Source: an uncultured Clostridia bacterium (lineage in GTDB: Bacteria; Bacillota; Clostridia; Christensenellales; CAG-314). From it: a stretch of 32,549 nt of DNA. Below the pieces are notes generated by a model. It was not told the DNA's origin. It did no database searches and saw nothing but the letters and a program-made list of their open reading frames with translations. The stretch is taken from the NCBI GenBank assembly GCA_947630455.1, contig CANRHP010000003.1, positions 1-32,549 on the forward strand. The letters run 5' to 3'. The position numbers and the translations under genes were made by a program. How positions within the stretch are numbered: position 1 is the stretch's first letter; every line of letters starts with the position of its first letter. Shown here piece by piece: positions 26,101 to 32,549 of this stretch.

Positions 26101-26387
26101 CAATCCTTGATGATACCGCTAAGCGCCATTATTTCCGCTTGCTTGGATAGATACTCGTATTTGGGAAGCACATCGGCAGCCAATCTACGGAAGGTCTTTA
26201 CCTGCACGTTGAAGCTACCCCCCAAGGCTTTGAGAAGGGCACGCTCGGCTTCGAGCGAAGCTCGATCGGGAACAATTACCGTGTGTAAAACGTCCAGACG
26301 TTTTTTGTCCACACGCGACAACGCGTCCATTACACATTCTGCCGCTTCCTTCATGGTTTTTGTTTTGTAAATAGTGATTTTTGACAT
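23181..26387 (-). CDS. addB: ATP-dependent helicase/nuclease subunit B (AddB), without an obvious Walker A
   Basis: A 1,068-residue AddB, partner of AddA and carrier of the second nuclease site. The nuclease element VVVDYKSG has D884 and K886. Four cysteines fit the 4Fe-4S cluster pattern that clamps the nuclease domain: C735 in FFKCPYRFYIQ and C1028-x2-C1031-x5-C1037 near the end. The N-terminus, MSKITIYKTKTMKEAAEC, lacks the GxxGSGKT ATP-binding loop of B. subtilis AddB, as in streptococcal/lactococcal RexB. AddB is not the motor, so loss is tolerated. It leads the addB-addA unit. The ATG at 26387 has no ribosome site and lies 6 nt after its -10 box, so the transcript is probably leaderless. 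Confidence 0.94.
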   Translation of the reverse strand: MSKITIYKTKTMKEAAECVMDALSRVDKKRLDVLHTVIVPDRASLEAERALLKALGGSFNVQVKTFRRLAADVLPKYEYLSKQAEIMALSGIIKDCKEQLCCFTKGVETPGFAENIYETVSMMKYCRVTPNMLLADLPKSVKGKAQDIALIYRQYLEFTKDRFMDSADKLSKLCEVIKQTDFAVNGYFYLYDFDNFSAQELALVEQLAIKSMGVTVACCASDDKRDDRLYLNDIYNGLLTMCRRNGISPDIQCYETRYAHRFAAHIGNNLFRYCNEQPIDAGGYLEIFEGATRFDEVYALACKIQQYVRRDDKRRFKDIYVVTSDLAKYSNAVSTIFADFDIPYFCDRQYALSDHPYTRFTVDYLTLCRNNGKLTSVLPFVKNPFFAGFNADDSVYFFENYCLKYNVSFRYDSFVLGREEPGFDKADAFRKRFNDLFSTVKASNSATVAEYVDFVRKFIEHCGLKEQNVKFAEMQQQCGLDFESKVTAQVADKLENVLTQAEKVLGARYVKLDEFLKLFLTGLSAVKISVIPVHNDCVIFANMAKARKHDVKFLALLGANQGDMPIVKRDTKLLTDRNISDLAMGGINVEPQIFTENRRERFSLFQLLLEPTDFLYVSYAASDGADKLTASSFVRQLCALFTSNGAPLQVKSVVDEDIYTEKQAKTKLIVNNRKLRDRTPVNMPSFDALQILFGDEMKRYLQSTGGREINVPRGGELYFKNSATSVSQLTDFFKCPYRFYIQYGLNVKPRTVAELQSSDLGNVLHAVLETYVRDMDVEETDEITEQKAKEKFELAMSDDFYRGLKNDVKMAGILSQLCSESIRMCKVVKQQFRDSDFVNYATELSFGGDGGLPPVVVDFEGGSFKLVGKIDRVDVCGDRFVVVDYKSGAAASEYGEKELYIGHKMQLPVYVKAVEDLTGKRPAGFYYFNMHDNFSAVDAEDDYVYNGRTLRELDVAKQIDRKLAAGKSRKLGLSLTSKGEFNMRSGNIRLLTDEQFDSQTQYTFELIRRAGELMRQGYASVNPYEGACDYCDYKSICDFGDTITTNAREVLADVDKTAIERIVKNENK

Positions 26388-26393
26388 GTCTAT

Positions 26394-26422
26394 ATTGTAT
26401 CAAATTTTGTAGGCATTGGCAA
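26394..26422 (-). promoter_or_regulatory. addBA promoter, apparently leaderless
   Basis: TTGCCA (26417-26422), 17-nt spacer, TACAAT (26394-26399) on the minus strand, with an extended TGA before the -10. Six nucleotides (ATAGAC) separate the -10 box from the ATG, the same spacing as at uvrA2 and uvrC. Confidence 0.72.
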
Positions 26423-26544
26423 GACTAATACTAAAAGGGTATTCAATCAATACAAATAAGTCTGCCGAAATCGGTATTGCAGAAATTATTCGACGGTTTT
26501 TCTCATTTTATGTTTTCATAAACAGCAATGCGCAAAATATACGT

Positions 26545-26573
26545 TTGCAAAAAGCTGTTGTATATGATATAAT
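26545..26573 (+). promoter_or_regulatory. Lipoprotein gene promoter
   Basis: TTGCAA (26545-26550), 17-nt spacer, TATAAT (26568-26573) with an extended TGA. The leader, about 65 nt, includes a CTTGAC (26589-26594)/GTCAAG (26609-26614) stem. Confidence 0.8.
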
Positions 26574-26644
26574 AATAAAAAACCATTTCTTGACTTTTGC
26601 CGCATTCAGTCAAGGATAAATATGCAATAACGATCGGAGAAACT

Positions 26645-27796
26645 ATGAAAAGAAAAATTACCTTATTGCTTTTGATGCTTTTGAACTTGATGACCCTGTT
26701 GGCAGCTTGCAGTACGCCTACGACAGGCAAGGAGATACGCTGGGACGCAGGCGAGGATTATACGTTTCATATATCTCTTGCCGACTTCGTCTACAATACA
26801 GAAGGACAGATCACCGGCTTTAATGAATACACCAGCGAAGCGCATCCCAATGTAAAATTTTCCAAAGATATGGCTATGTCCGGAGAAACGATTTCTTCGT
26901 TGGACGAAATATTACCTGCTGCGGTAGACGGCACATTAAATATGAAAATAGATAAAAACAACAGTATGTGGACGCTGACTACCGAACAGATATTGTACGT
27001 GCAGTATTTAAAAGAAATAAAGCTTAACAATGGCAATAGTTTGAAATTGACAGAATGTGACGCATGGTCCGACCTTCAAACGCTTGCAGTGGAGGGCGAA
27101 GAGTTGACAGAGAAAGCGCCTTTGCTGCAGATTAGAGAAGATTGCGTAGTGTTGAAATCGGTCATAAAACAAAGCGTAACCTTCAAAGACGAAGCGTCTC
27201 AGTCTCCTGTGAAGTCCTCAACAGACTCAAACGGTTTTTATCTGGGTGCACAGAGACAACAATTAAGCAAATACACCGTAGAAACAACCTACGATTTTAG
27301 CGACAAACGCCCCATTGCCAAGGTTTCCGTAAACGGAGAGGAACCGACGGAATATAAATTGGCAAAAAACGCTCAATTTATCGACCCGATACAGCTGCCG
27401 CTCTATTTGAGAAGCTACGACAAAACTTCAAACGACTTTCAAGACAGTCCGGCAGTACGTATGTTTAATCCGCTGATTGGAGAACTGCAAATAATGGGAT
27501 TTGGTCTCAACTACAATATGCCGATGGTATTGACCGACAACAGCCGCGATCCCAACGTTAAATACACAAGCCTCAACGTAGTAACTGTAACCGTAGGTGG
27601 TATGGCTTATATGGTGGAGGAAAACGTGCCCGACTACATTGTGGACGCAAACAACGTACCCATAGATAAAATGTTGGGCAAGGATCCGTGCAAATATACA
27701 ACGGTTCGTTTCCGCGTGGGCTACTTGGCATACGAGTTGCAAAACTACCAACAAAAAATTTGGGACGGTCTCAAATTCGTTTCGCAAGAATCCTAA
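26645..27796 (+). CDS. Secreted lipoprotein of unknown function
   Basis: A 383-residue protein with a lipoprotein signal: positively charged MKRK, a leucine-rich core and the lipobox LAAC with the lipidated cysteine at residue 22. The mature protein is rich in short beta-strand patterns and has no membrane helix, so it should sit on the outer face of the membrane. No catalytic motif or named family was recognised. The start is the ATG at 26645 with GGAGA 4-5 nt upstream; a longer frame from 26597 would place extra residues before the signal peptide. It is monocistronic, with its own promoter and a strong terminator, and divergent from addB. Confidence 0.88.
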   Translation: MKRKITLLLLMLLNLMTLLAACSTPTTGKEIRWDAGEDYTFHISLADFVYNTEGQITGFNEYTSEAHPNVKFSKDMAMSGETISSLDEILPAAVDGTLNMKIDKNNSMWTLTTEQILYVQYLKEIKLNNGNSLKLTECDAWSDLQTLAVEGEELTEKAPLLQIREDCVVLKSVIKQSVTFKDEASQSPVKSSTDSNGFYLGAQRQQLSKYTVETTYDFSDKRPIAKVSVNGEEPTEYKLAKNAQFIDPIQLPLYLRSYDKTSNDFQDSPAVRMFNPLIGELQIMGFGLNYNMPMVLTDNSRDPNVKYTSLNVVTVTVGGMAYMVEENVPDYIVDANNVPIDKMLGKDPCKYTTVRFRVGYLAYELQNYQQKIWDGLKFVSQES

Positions 27797-27855
27797 AGTA
27801 TCGGGAAAACAGCTTTTACATAGAGGAGTATTCCTCAAAATTCCAACAAACAATT

Positions 27856-27891
27856 AGGACTGAGTCAGTATAGTTCAAACTCAGTCCTTTT
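27856..27891 (+). terminator. Rho-independent terminator of the lipoprotein gene
   Basis: AGGACTGAGT (27856-27865) and ACTCAGTCCT (27879-27888) form a perfect 10-bp stem followed by TTTAG. Confidence 0.8.
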
Positions 27892-28184
27892 AGTTTGAAA
27901 AACGTTCTCTATGTAATTTTTCTGTTAACACGAAAATTGTTTTAATAAATTATGCTTTTATCAGACTTTTCGATATTCGGTGAGGCTTAGCACCTATTTA
28001 TGATAAATATAGCTCTTACTTTTTTTATGAATCGAGATTTTTCTTTCAAATTAATCAATTAGAAATCATATTCGATTTTGTTGTAATAATTTTTTTTGGG
28101 GGGGGGGGAGTATATCTTCAGCACAGTATTTATATCTTGATTTCACGTATGCCTGCCGAATTTAACTTTTCCAACTATAAAATA
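27892..28184. other. Gene-free AT-rich gap with a T8-G11 homopolymer junction
   Basis: No credible reading frame, ribosome site or RNA gene is visible. The stretch is AT-rich and contains eight T (28090-28097) directly followed by eleven G (28098-28108). Confidence 0.6.
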
Positions 28185-28217
28185 TGTACCCCCGAAGATT
28201 TTAACTTTGGGGGTACA
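28185..28217 (-). terminator. Probable ftsH terminator
   Basis: TGTACCCCCGAAG (28185-28197) pairs with CTTTGGGGGTACA (28205-28217) with one mismatch, 31 nt past the ftsH stop. The following minus-strand sequence is T-rich (ATATTTTATAG) but has no long T-run. Confidence 0.6.
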
Positions 28218-28247
28218 CATCGCACAGACAAAAGTTATTTGTTTTTA

Positions 28248-30164
28248 TTATTCACTTTTGACATCGGGCTTGTCTGCGGGCACAGCTGCAGGAACATTCT
28301 CACGAGCATCCATGAAAGCGACAACTTCCTCGACGCTGCTGCCTTTCATGAGCATATCCACTTCCTCAGTGTGGATCGTTTCCTTTTCAATGAGCACACG
28401 CGCCATATTGTGAAGCACCTCTAACTTGGAAGAAAGAATTTCCGTTGCACGCTTGTGACAGCCGTCTACAATATCGCGAACTTCTTCGTCTATAATATTT
28501 GCAATTTCGTCGGAATAGCTTCTTTCTGTTTGATAATTTTTGCCAACAAACACTTCTCCCTCGCTGCCGTAGAACAACGGGCCGATTCGATCGGACATAC
28601 CCCACTCAGTAACCATTTGATGTGCTGTTTGCGTCAAGGATTTTATATCTCCGCTGGCGCCGCTGCTCACATTTTGTATGATAAGCTCTTCGGCGACTCT
28701 GCCGCCCAACGTCATAGTTATTTGATCCAAAAGCTGCTGTTTGGTGACGTGATTGTTGTCGTTTTCCGGGCGAGTCATTGTGTATCCGGCAGCCATACCG
28801 CGCGGAATAATCGTAACCTCATGCACGGGATCGCAATATTTAAGGCTGCAGGCAAGTATTGCATGACCGGATTCGTGATAGGCGGTAATGCGCTTGTCAG
28901 GCTCGGTTACAAGACGAGATTTCTTTTGCGGTCCCATAACTACCTTGTTTATGCCTTCGTTTACGTCTGCCATCGTTATCACTCGTCTGCCTTCGCGCAC
29001 GGCAAGGATAGCCGCCTCGTTGAGCAAATTTTCCAAATCCGCCCCCGTAAAGCCCGCCGTTATGCGAGCTACAGTACGGAAATTGACATCAGGACCTATT
29101 GGCTTTTTACGAGCATGAACCTTCAATATCGCTTCACGTCCCCTCACATCAGGACGATTTACATAGATCTGACGGTCAAACCGACCGGGACGCAGCAGTG
29201 CGGGATCGAGAATATCCGCACGGTTGGTAGCCGCCATAACAATGATATTTGTGCTGGTTTCGAAACCGTCCATTTCCACAAGCAGCTGGTTGAGAGTTTG
29301 CTCGCGTTCGTCATGTCCGCCGCCGAGTCCTGCGCCACGCTGACGTCCTACCGCGTCGATTTCATCAATAAAGATAATACACGGCATGTTTTTCTTTGCC
29401 TGATCGAACAAATCTCTGACGCGACTGGCGCCTACACCTACAAACATTTCAACAAAGTCAGAGCCGCTCATCGAAAAGAACGGCACTCCCGCTTCGCCGG
29501 CGACGGCCTTTGCAAACAACGTTTTGCCTGTTCCGGGAGGGCCTACAAGCAGCACGCCCTTGGGTATGCGTGCGCCGATATCGCTGAATTTTTTGGGATC
29601 CTTCAGGAAGTCGATGATCTCCTGCAATTCCTCCTTTTCCTCTTCTGCGCCCGCCACATCGGAAAAACGCACCTTCATGTTTTGCACAACGCGTGCCTTA
29701 CTGCGGCCAAAGTCGATGTTTTGATTGTTTTGACGGGCAATTTGACGGAACATAATAAACCCTAACAGGATAATCAGTCCGATCCACACAACAGGAATTA
29801 TATAATCCGTCCAGCTGGTTGCATTGGGGTCTGTAATATTGATAACAACACCCTTACCCGTATTGCTGTCGTACGGCGTAATTATACCCTCTTCGATAGC
29901 CTTCATAACTATCTGCTCGGGTGAGTTTTCGCCGCTGAACTCATGTGTAACAAAATAAAATCTTCTTCCGTCACTCCGCTGACACTCAACACGGTACAAG
30001 CCTATGTCGATTCTTACGTAGTTGGGAAGATTTTCTTCAAACTCTGCGCGAGTGATCTTCGTTGAAGAGCTTCCCACTAACTGCCACACCAAGACAGCCA
30101 GCGCAACTGCTAAAATTATACCGATTACGATATAAATTATTGTTCTCGTACGTTTTTGATCCAA
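28248..30164 (-). CDS. ftsH: ATP-dependent zinc metalloprotease FtsH (TTG start)
   Basis: A 638-residue membrane AAA+ protease that degrades misassembled membrane proteins and short-lived regulators. Two membrane helices (about 8-31 and 118-138) flank an extracytoplasmic domain. The AAA module has Walker A GPPGTGKT (208-215), Walker B IFIDE (264-268) and the second region of homology [13 protein letters not shown]. The zinc site is HESGH at 430-434, with a third ligand aspartate expected in [10 protein letters not shown]. The start codon is TTG at 30164, supported by AAAGGAG 7 nt upstream; no ATG fits better. The promoter lies about 100 nt upstream. It appears monocistronic. No hpt or tilS gene, common ftsH neighbours, is present. 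Confidence 0.96.
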   Translation of the reverse strand: MDQKRTRTIIYIVIGIILAVALAVLVWQLVGSSSTKITRAEFEENLPNYVRIDIGLYRVECQRSDGRRFYFVTHEFSGENSPEQIVMKAIEEGIITPYDSNTGKGVVINITDPNATSWTDYIIPVVWIGLIILLGFIMFRQIARQNNQNIDFGRSKARVVQNMKVRFSDVAGAEEEKEELQEIIDFLKDPKKFSDIGARIPKGVLLVGPPGTGKTLFAKAVAGEAGVPFFSMSGSDFVEMFVGVGASRVRDLFDQAKKNMPCIIFIDEIDAVGRQRGAGLGGGHDEREQTLNQLLVEMDGFETSTNIIVMAATNRADILDPALLRPGRFDRQIYVNRPDVRGREAILKVHARKKPIGPDVNFRTVARITAGFTGADLENLLNEAAILAVREGRRVITMADVNEGINKVVMGPQKKSRLVTEPDKRITAYHESGHAILACSLKYCDPVHEVTIIPRGMAAGYTMTRPENDNNHVTKQQLLDQITMTLGGRVAEELIIQNVSSGASGDIKSLTQTAHQMVTEWGMSDRIGPLFYGSEGEVFVGKNYQTERSYSDEIANIIDEEVRDIVDGCHKRATEILSSKLEVLHNMARVLIEKETIHTEEVDMLMKGSSVEEVVAFMDARENVPAAVPADKPDVKSE

Positions 30165-30271
30165 AATTAATCTCCTTTACACGGACACAACCGCATGTTA
30201 TCTTACAAGCTTGAGCGCGCTTTGAGGCGCATATAAATCTGTTTTTTTACCCTTTATATAAATTTTACTAT

Positions 30272-30300
30272 ATTCTAACACAATATATATTTATTGTCAA
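30272..30300 (-). promoter_or_regulatory. ftsH promoter
   Basis: A consensus TTGACA (30295-30300), 17-nt spacer and TAGAAT (30272-30277) on the minus strand. The predicted leader is about 100 nt and includes a GCGC...GCGC stem near 30215-30230. Confidence 0.85.
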
Positions 30301-30395
30301 ATTTTATATTACTTTACTTACGCTCTGTTAGTATCTGTATTTTTGAGACAATTATTGCAAGGGTAAAGGGAGATATGATTGGACAAAAACAATAA

Positions 30396-30908
30396 TTATG
30401 CTGTTTGCGCCGCTGCAACTAATGCATTTGCAATAAATTGTGCCACCTCACCCACTAAACGAACCTTATCGGAGTTCAAGGTATAAAAATCACTCATTCC
30501 ACGCTCGGCGACGATACCCACTATGCCCACATCTCCAACCGAGGGTAGATTTTTATTGGTTGCCGCACCGGGCAGTATACCGCCGTCACATATTTGAATT
30601 TTTCCGATTTGATCGACAGTACCCACAGCCGCGTCTACAACTACTATACGACTGTTGGGATGCAAAACCTTGATGAAATTATAACAATACAGCAAATTTT
30701 CTGCCGTAATATTTCGTTCACACATTCCGTATACAAAGGCGGGTTTTGTCATTTTTTCGTTTAGCAGCGTTCCCACGCGCGGACCAAGACTATCCGAAAA
30801 AACCTTTTCCGTCCCTATACACATGTAAACTGCGTTAGTAATTTTACCGGACAGCTCTGTCGCTGCCTTTTCCGCATCGGGTGGATTGTAAACACTTACT
30901 TCTAACAT
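30396..30908 (-). CDS. YyaC-like spore protein (DUF1256)
   Basis: A 170-residue protein of the DUF1256/YyaC family, structurally related to the GPR germination protease and HybD-type peptidases. Family blocks are clear: IGTEKVFSDSLGPRVG (31-46, normally IGTDRSTGDSLGP), VDAAVG (91-96) and LPGAATNKNLPSVGD (112-126). Aspartates D39 and D92 match the conserved acidic pair. YyaC-type proteins are found in endospore formers and are expressed during sporulation, so the gene suggests a sporulating organism or one that lost sporulation recently. The ribosome site is AAGGAG. No convincing sigma-A or spore sigma promoter was found, and only a weak AATTATTG/CAATAATT repeat (30350-30397) follows the stop. 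Confidence 0.85.
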   Translation of the reverse strand: MLEVSVYNPPDAEKAATELSGKITNAVYMCIGTEKVFSDSLGPRVGTLLNEKMTKPAFVYGMCERNITAENLLYCYNFIKVLHPNSRIVVVDAAVGTVDQIGKIQICDGGILPGAATNKNLPSVGDVGIVGIVAERGMSDFYTLNSDKVRLVGEVAQFIANALVAAAQTA

Positions 30909-31046
30909 ATTGTATCTCCTTGTTTTTTAGGTAAGTGTTGCCAACATCTATATGTTTTAGTGCGCTTTTTTGCGGCATATAAGCATATAATTACTTTTTT
31001 TGTCGATTTGTTTTATCGCGCGATTGACCGCCAGCCAAACTTCGCT

Positions 31047-31106
31047 GTTTAACGGAGAAGCTCTCGCGCAAACGAGAACGAGGCAAGCATATTGACGCCG
31101 TTAAAC
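31047..31106. repeat. Nested inverted repeat in the gap upstream of the YyaC-like gene
   Basis: The outer arms GTTTAACGG (31047-31055) and CCGTTAAAC (31098-31106) are perfect over 9 bp. Inside, TCTCG and CGAGA form a short stem with a 6-nt loop. Nothing identifies it as a known RNA. The rest of 30909-31158 shows no gene. Confidence 0.45.
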
Positions 31107-31158
31107 GATTTCAACTCCGAAAAACTATCAACGTTGAAAAAGAAAAAATGGTTTTACT

Positions 31159-31380
31159 CTACCGTATGAACGTTTCCGAACGATTTGCACGTACTTGTTC
31201 ATATTCGTTGTTTTTATTCAAATAAAAATCTGCTTGTTCATCAAGGCAAGTTGTAGGTTCAAAAATGTCTGCCGCGATCGGCACTCCTATTATGAGTATT
31301 ATAAAAATGCGATAAACAAAACGTTTTTTCACCTCATTTGCCGTTTTTGCTTTAGAAATTCCTTTATCGTACTTTTTCAA
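31159..31380 (-). CDS. Possible small single-helix membrane protein
   Basis: A 73-residue frame starting at TTG (31380), overlapping the end of the decayed upstream gene by 17 bp. It has a basic N-terminus (MKKYDKGISKAK) and one strong membrane helix (about residues 22-40, FVYRIFIILIIGVPIAADIF), then a charged tail. AAAAGG lies about 12 nt before the TTG, and stop codons lie directly upstream in frame. It may be a short accessory gene or the remains of one. No family recognised. Confidence 0.35.
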   Translation of the reverse strand: MKKYDKGISKAKTANEVKKRFVYRIFIILIIGVPIAADIFEPTTCLDEQADFYLNKNNEYEQVRANRSETFIR

Positions 31381-32013
31381 ATTGTTCTATTACCTTTTCT
31401 TCTTTTGTATCTTCATCATAAAAGTAGTAGTATGTTCTTATCTCTCCGCCCTTGGCTTTTTTCTGATGACTGAATATCAGCGACTTGTCGTTCACTATTG
31501 ACCACTCTGCCTCTTGCACCCAACGCGGATAGGTCTTGTCGTATTTGAATAGTGCTTTAATCTTTTCCTTCCCCATCGCTATACGTTTCGTTTTGGATAA
31601 CGCTTGCGGTATCTCGTCCATTATCTGCCGAAATATGCCGTCGTCAAGACAATACACCCAACTTGGTTGTATATCCAACAAGAAAACGTATTATTCCTTA
31701 TACCTTGGAAAGGCTGATAACTTATATTGTATTCTTTCAATAGGGTTGTCAAATTCGCTTGTATTCCGTATCTATTTGTAAAAGTATTCCAACTCTGCCC
31801 CTTGTAATCATAGTAATTGCTGAAAAAATCGAAAAGATTGTAGTTGTATTCCCTGCACCATATATTTTTTTTGTCCAATGGCAGTTTCAATATCTTTTGT
31901 TAAAATTTATTTGTTTCAAACATTTGTTGAAACTCCGTTACCGACATTCTGCCTTCTACATCGTCTAAAATCGGTTGAAACCTTTTTTTCGCATTAAACA
32001 GCCATTTTTCATA
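31364..32013 (-). pseudogene. Decayed gene, about 215 codons, with an in-frame stop and a frameshift
   Basis: One minus-strand frame is open from 32013 to a TAA at 31900-31902 and reads RMSVTEFQQMFETNKF before the stop. It continues directly after the stop as QKILKLPLDKKNIWCREYNY and onward to 31621. Near 31680-31700 the coding pattern moves to another frame: YVFLLDIQPSWVYCLDD runs into a 105-residue segment with KRIAMGKEKIKALFKYDK and PRWVQEAEWSIVNDKSLIF, ending at 31364. Coding-like composition on both sides of each lesion argues for one former protein. The C-terminal pattern loosely recalls small cytosolic proteins of immunity-type loci, but that is a guess. Confidence 0.55.
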
Positions 32014-32549
32014 TCAGACTTCCTTTTCGAATTTTCAACATCGGAGTTGTTTCCGATGTGTTTACAAAGTATGATACCTTGTACGCAAAACATTAACTGT
32101 TTTTACTTATAATCCAAGCTCTTTGCAGCCAGATTGTAAACAGATGGCGATGCTTATAACAAACTCGCTTTTGGGTGGTGTAGGTCCCAATCGAGATTTA
32201 TCGCATGCTCTGCGGTTGTTTCATATTGGACAATCGCTGCAAGTTCCAAACTCAAAGTATTATTACATTGAGTGGACATTATCAATATTAAATTATGACA
32301 ACTGATCGCTTTACGAATAATTATAAATTTTTCAATAATGTGTGTCTTTCGTAAATTTTCTTTAAGAAATTGTTCAATCAATGAGTTACAAAACGATAAA
32401 ATCAAAACTTTACGAGTTCGCAAAATCTGACAACCATCCTTGAAGCTTTTGCTCACCGTTGAACATCGTTATTTTGAGAATATCGAAAAAATATAGAACA
32501 AAAACTTCTTGTGCAATAATAAACAGCGTTCATTTTTGGTTAAAATTAC
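32014..32549. other. AT-rich tail without a supportable gene
   Basis: It holds only short, weak frames, the longest a GTG-started minus-strand frame at 32154-32456 (100 codons) without a clear ribosome site or recognisable domain. A hairpin ACATCGGA (32038-32045)/TCCGATGT (32052-32059) with a 6-nt loop is the only clear structure. Together with the decayed gene to its left this looks like eroding accessory DNA. Confidence 0.5.

Noticed and set aside
26597..26644. Upstream start for the lipoprotein gene
   Set aside because: It would bury the signal peptide behind extra hydrophilic residues, and GGAGA precedes the ATG at 26645.
28455..29765. A 436-codon plus-strand open frame
   Set aside because: It is antisense to the conserved AAA region of ftsH and has no recognisable domain.
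30909..31020. Spore sigma factor promoter for the YyaC-like gene
   Set aside because: A CATATAGAT element resembles sigE/sigK -10 boxes, but no matching -35 was found at the right spacing.
31364..31890. Programmed frameshift joining the two overlapping frames
   Set aside because: The additional upstream in-frame stop at 31900-31902 and the lack of a clear slippery site favour decay over recoding.
32123..32305. 60-codon plus-strand frame
   Set aside because: No ribosome site and no recognisable domain; it overlaps another weak frame.
32154..32456. 100-codon minus-strand frame
   Set aside because: GTG start, no clear ribosome site and no domain pattern; not supportable as a gene.

Overview
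The window looks like chromosome of a Gram-positive, low-to-moderate GC Bacillota bacterium, most likely an uncultured gut-type clostridium. Supporting signs are a Firmicutes-type addB-addA pair, an AmaP-like protein, a DUF1256/YyaC-type spore protein, a GPH sugar transporter with a GH2 glycosidase nearby, strong GGAGG ribosome sites and sigma-A-like promoters. The standard code is used (TGA serves as stop in gltX and addB). No phage, IS element, CRISPR array, tRNA or rRNA was found. The taxonomic placement is inference.

Layout. 1-465 is the N-terminal part of a GPH/MFS sugar transporter running off the left edge. 569-1660 is ychF, divergent from uppP (1788-2546). 2722-7399 is a two-gene repair operon, a class II UvrA followed by a PcrA/UvrD helicase. 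7675-8556 is a DegV protein. 8650-11417 is a radC-gltX-gtrA operon. 11578-12987 (PepV-like dipeptidase) and 13108-13860 (AmaP-like) lie on the plus strand. 13950-16207 is a GH2 hydrolase coupled to tadA by an ATGA overlap, divergent from dut (16460-16951). 17071-18888 is uvrC. 18966-26387 is addB-addA plus an unknown membrane protein. 26645-27796 is a lipoprotein. 28248-30164 is ftsH and 30396-30908 a YyaC-like protein. From about 30.95 kb to the right edge the DNA is AT-rich and gene-poor and holds a decayed gene.

Functionally the window is rich in nucleic-acid maintenance genes: uvrA2, pcrA, uvrC, addA, addB, dut and a RadC protein. The most notable observation is regulatory. The promoter-proximal gene of three repair units (uvrA2, uvrC, addB) has a good sigma-A promoter whose -10 box sits exactly 6 nt before the ATG, with no Shine-Dalgarno sequence, which predicts leaderless mRNAs. 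Nearly every other first gene in the window has a clear ribosome site. A second notable signal is an array of three alternating 6-bp half-sites abutting the -35 box of dut. Both are sequence observations; their function is inference.
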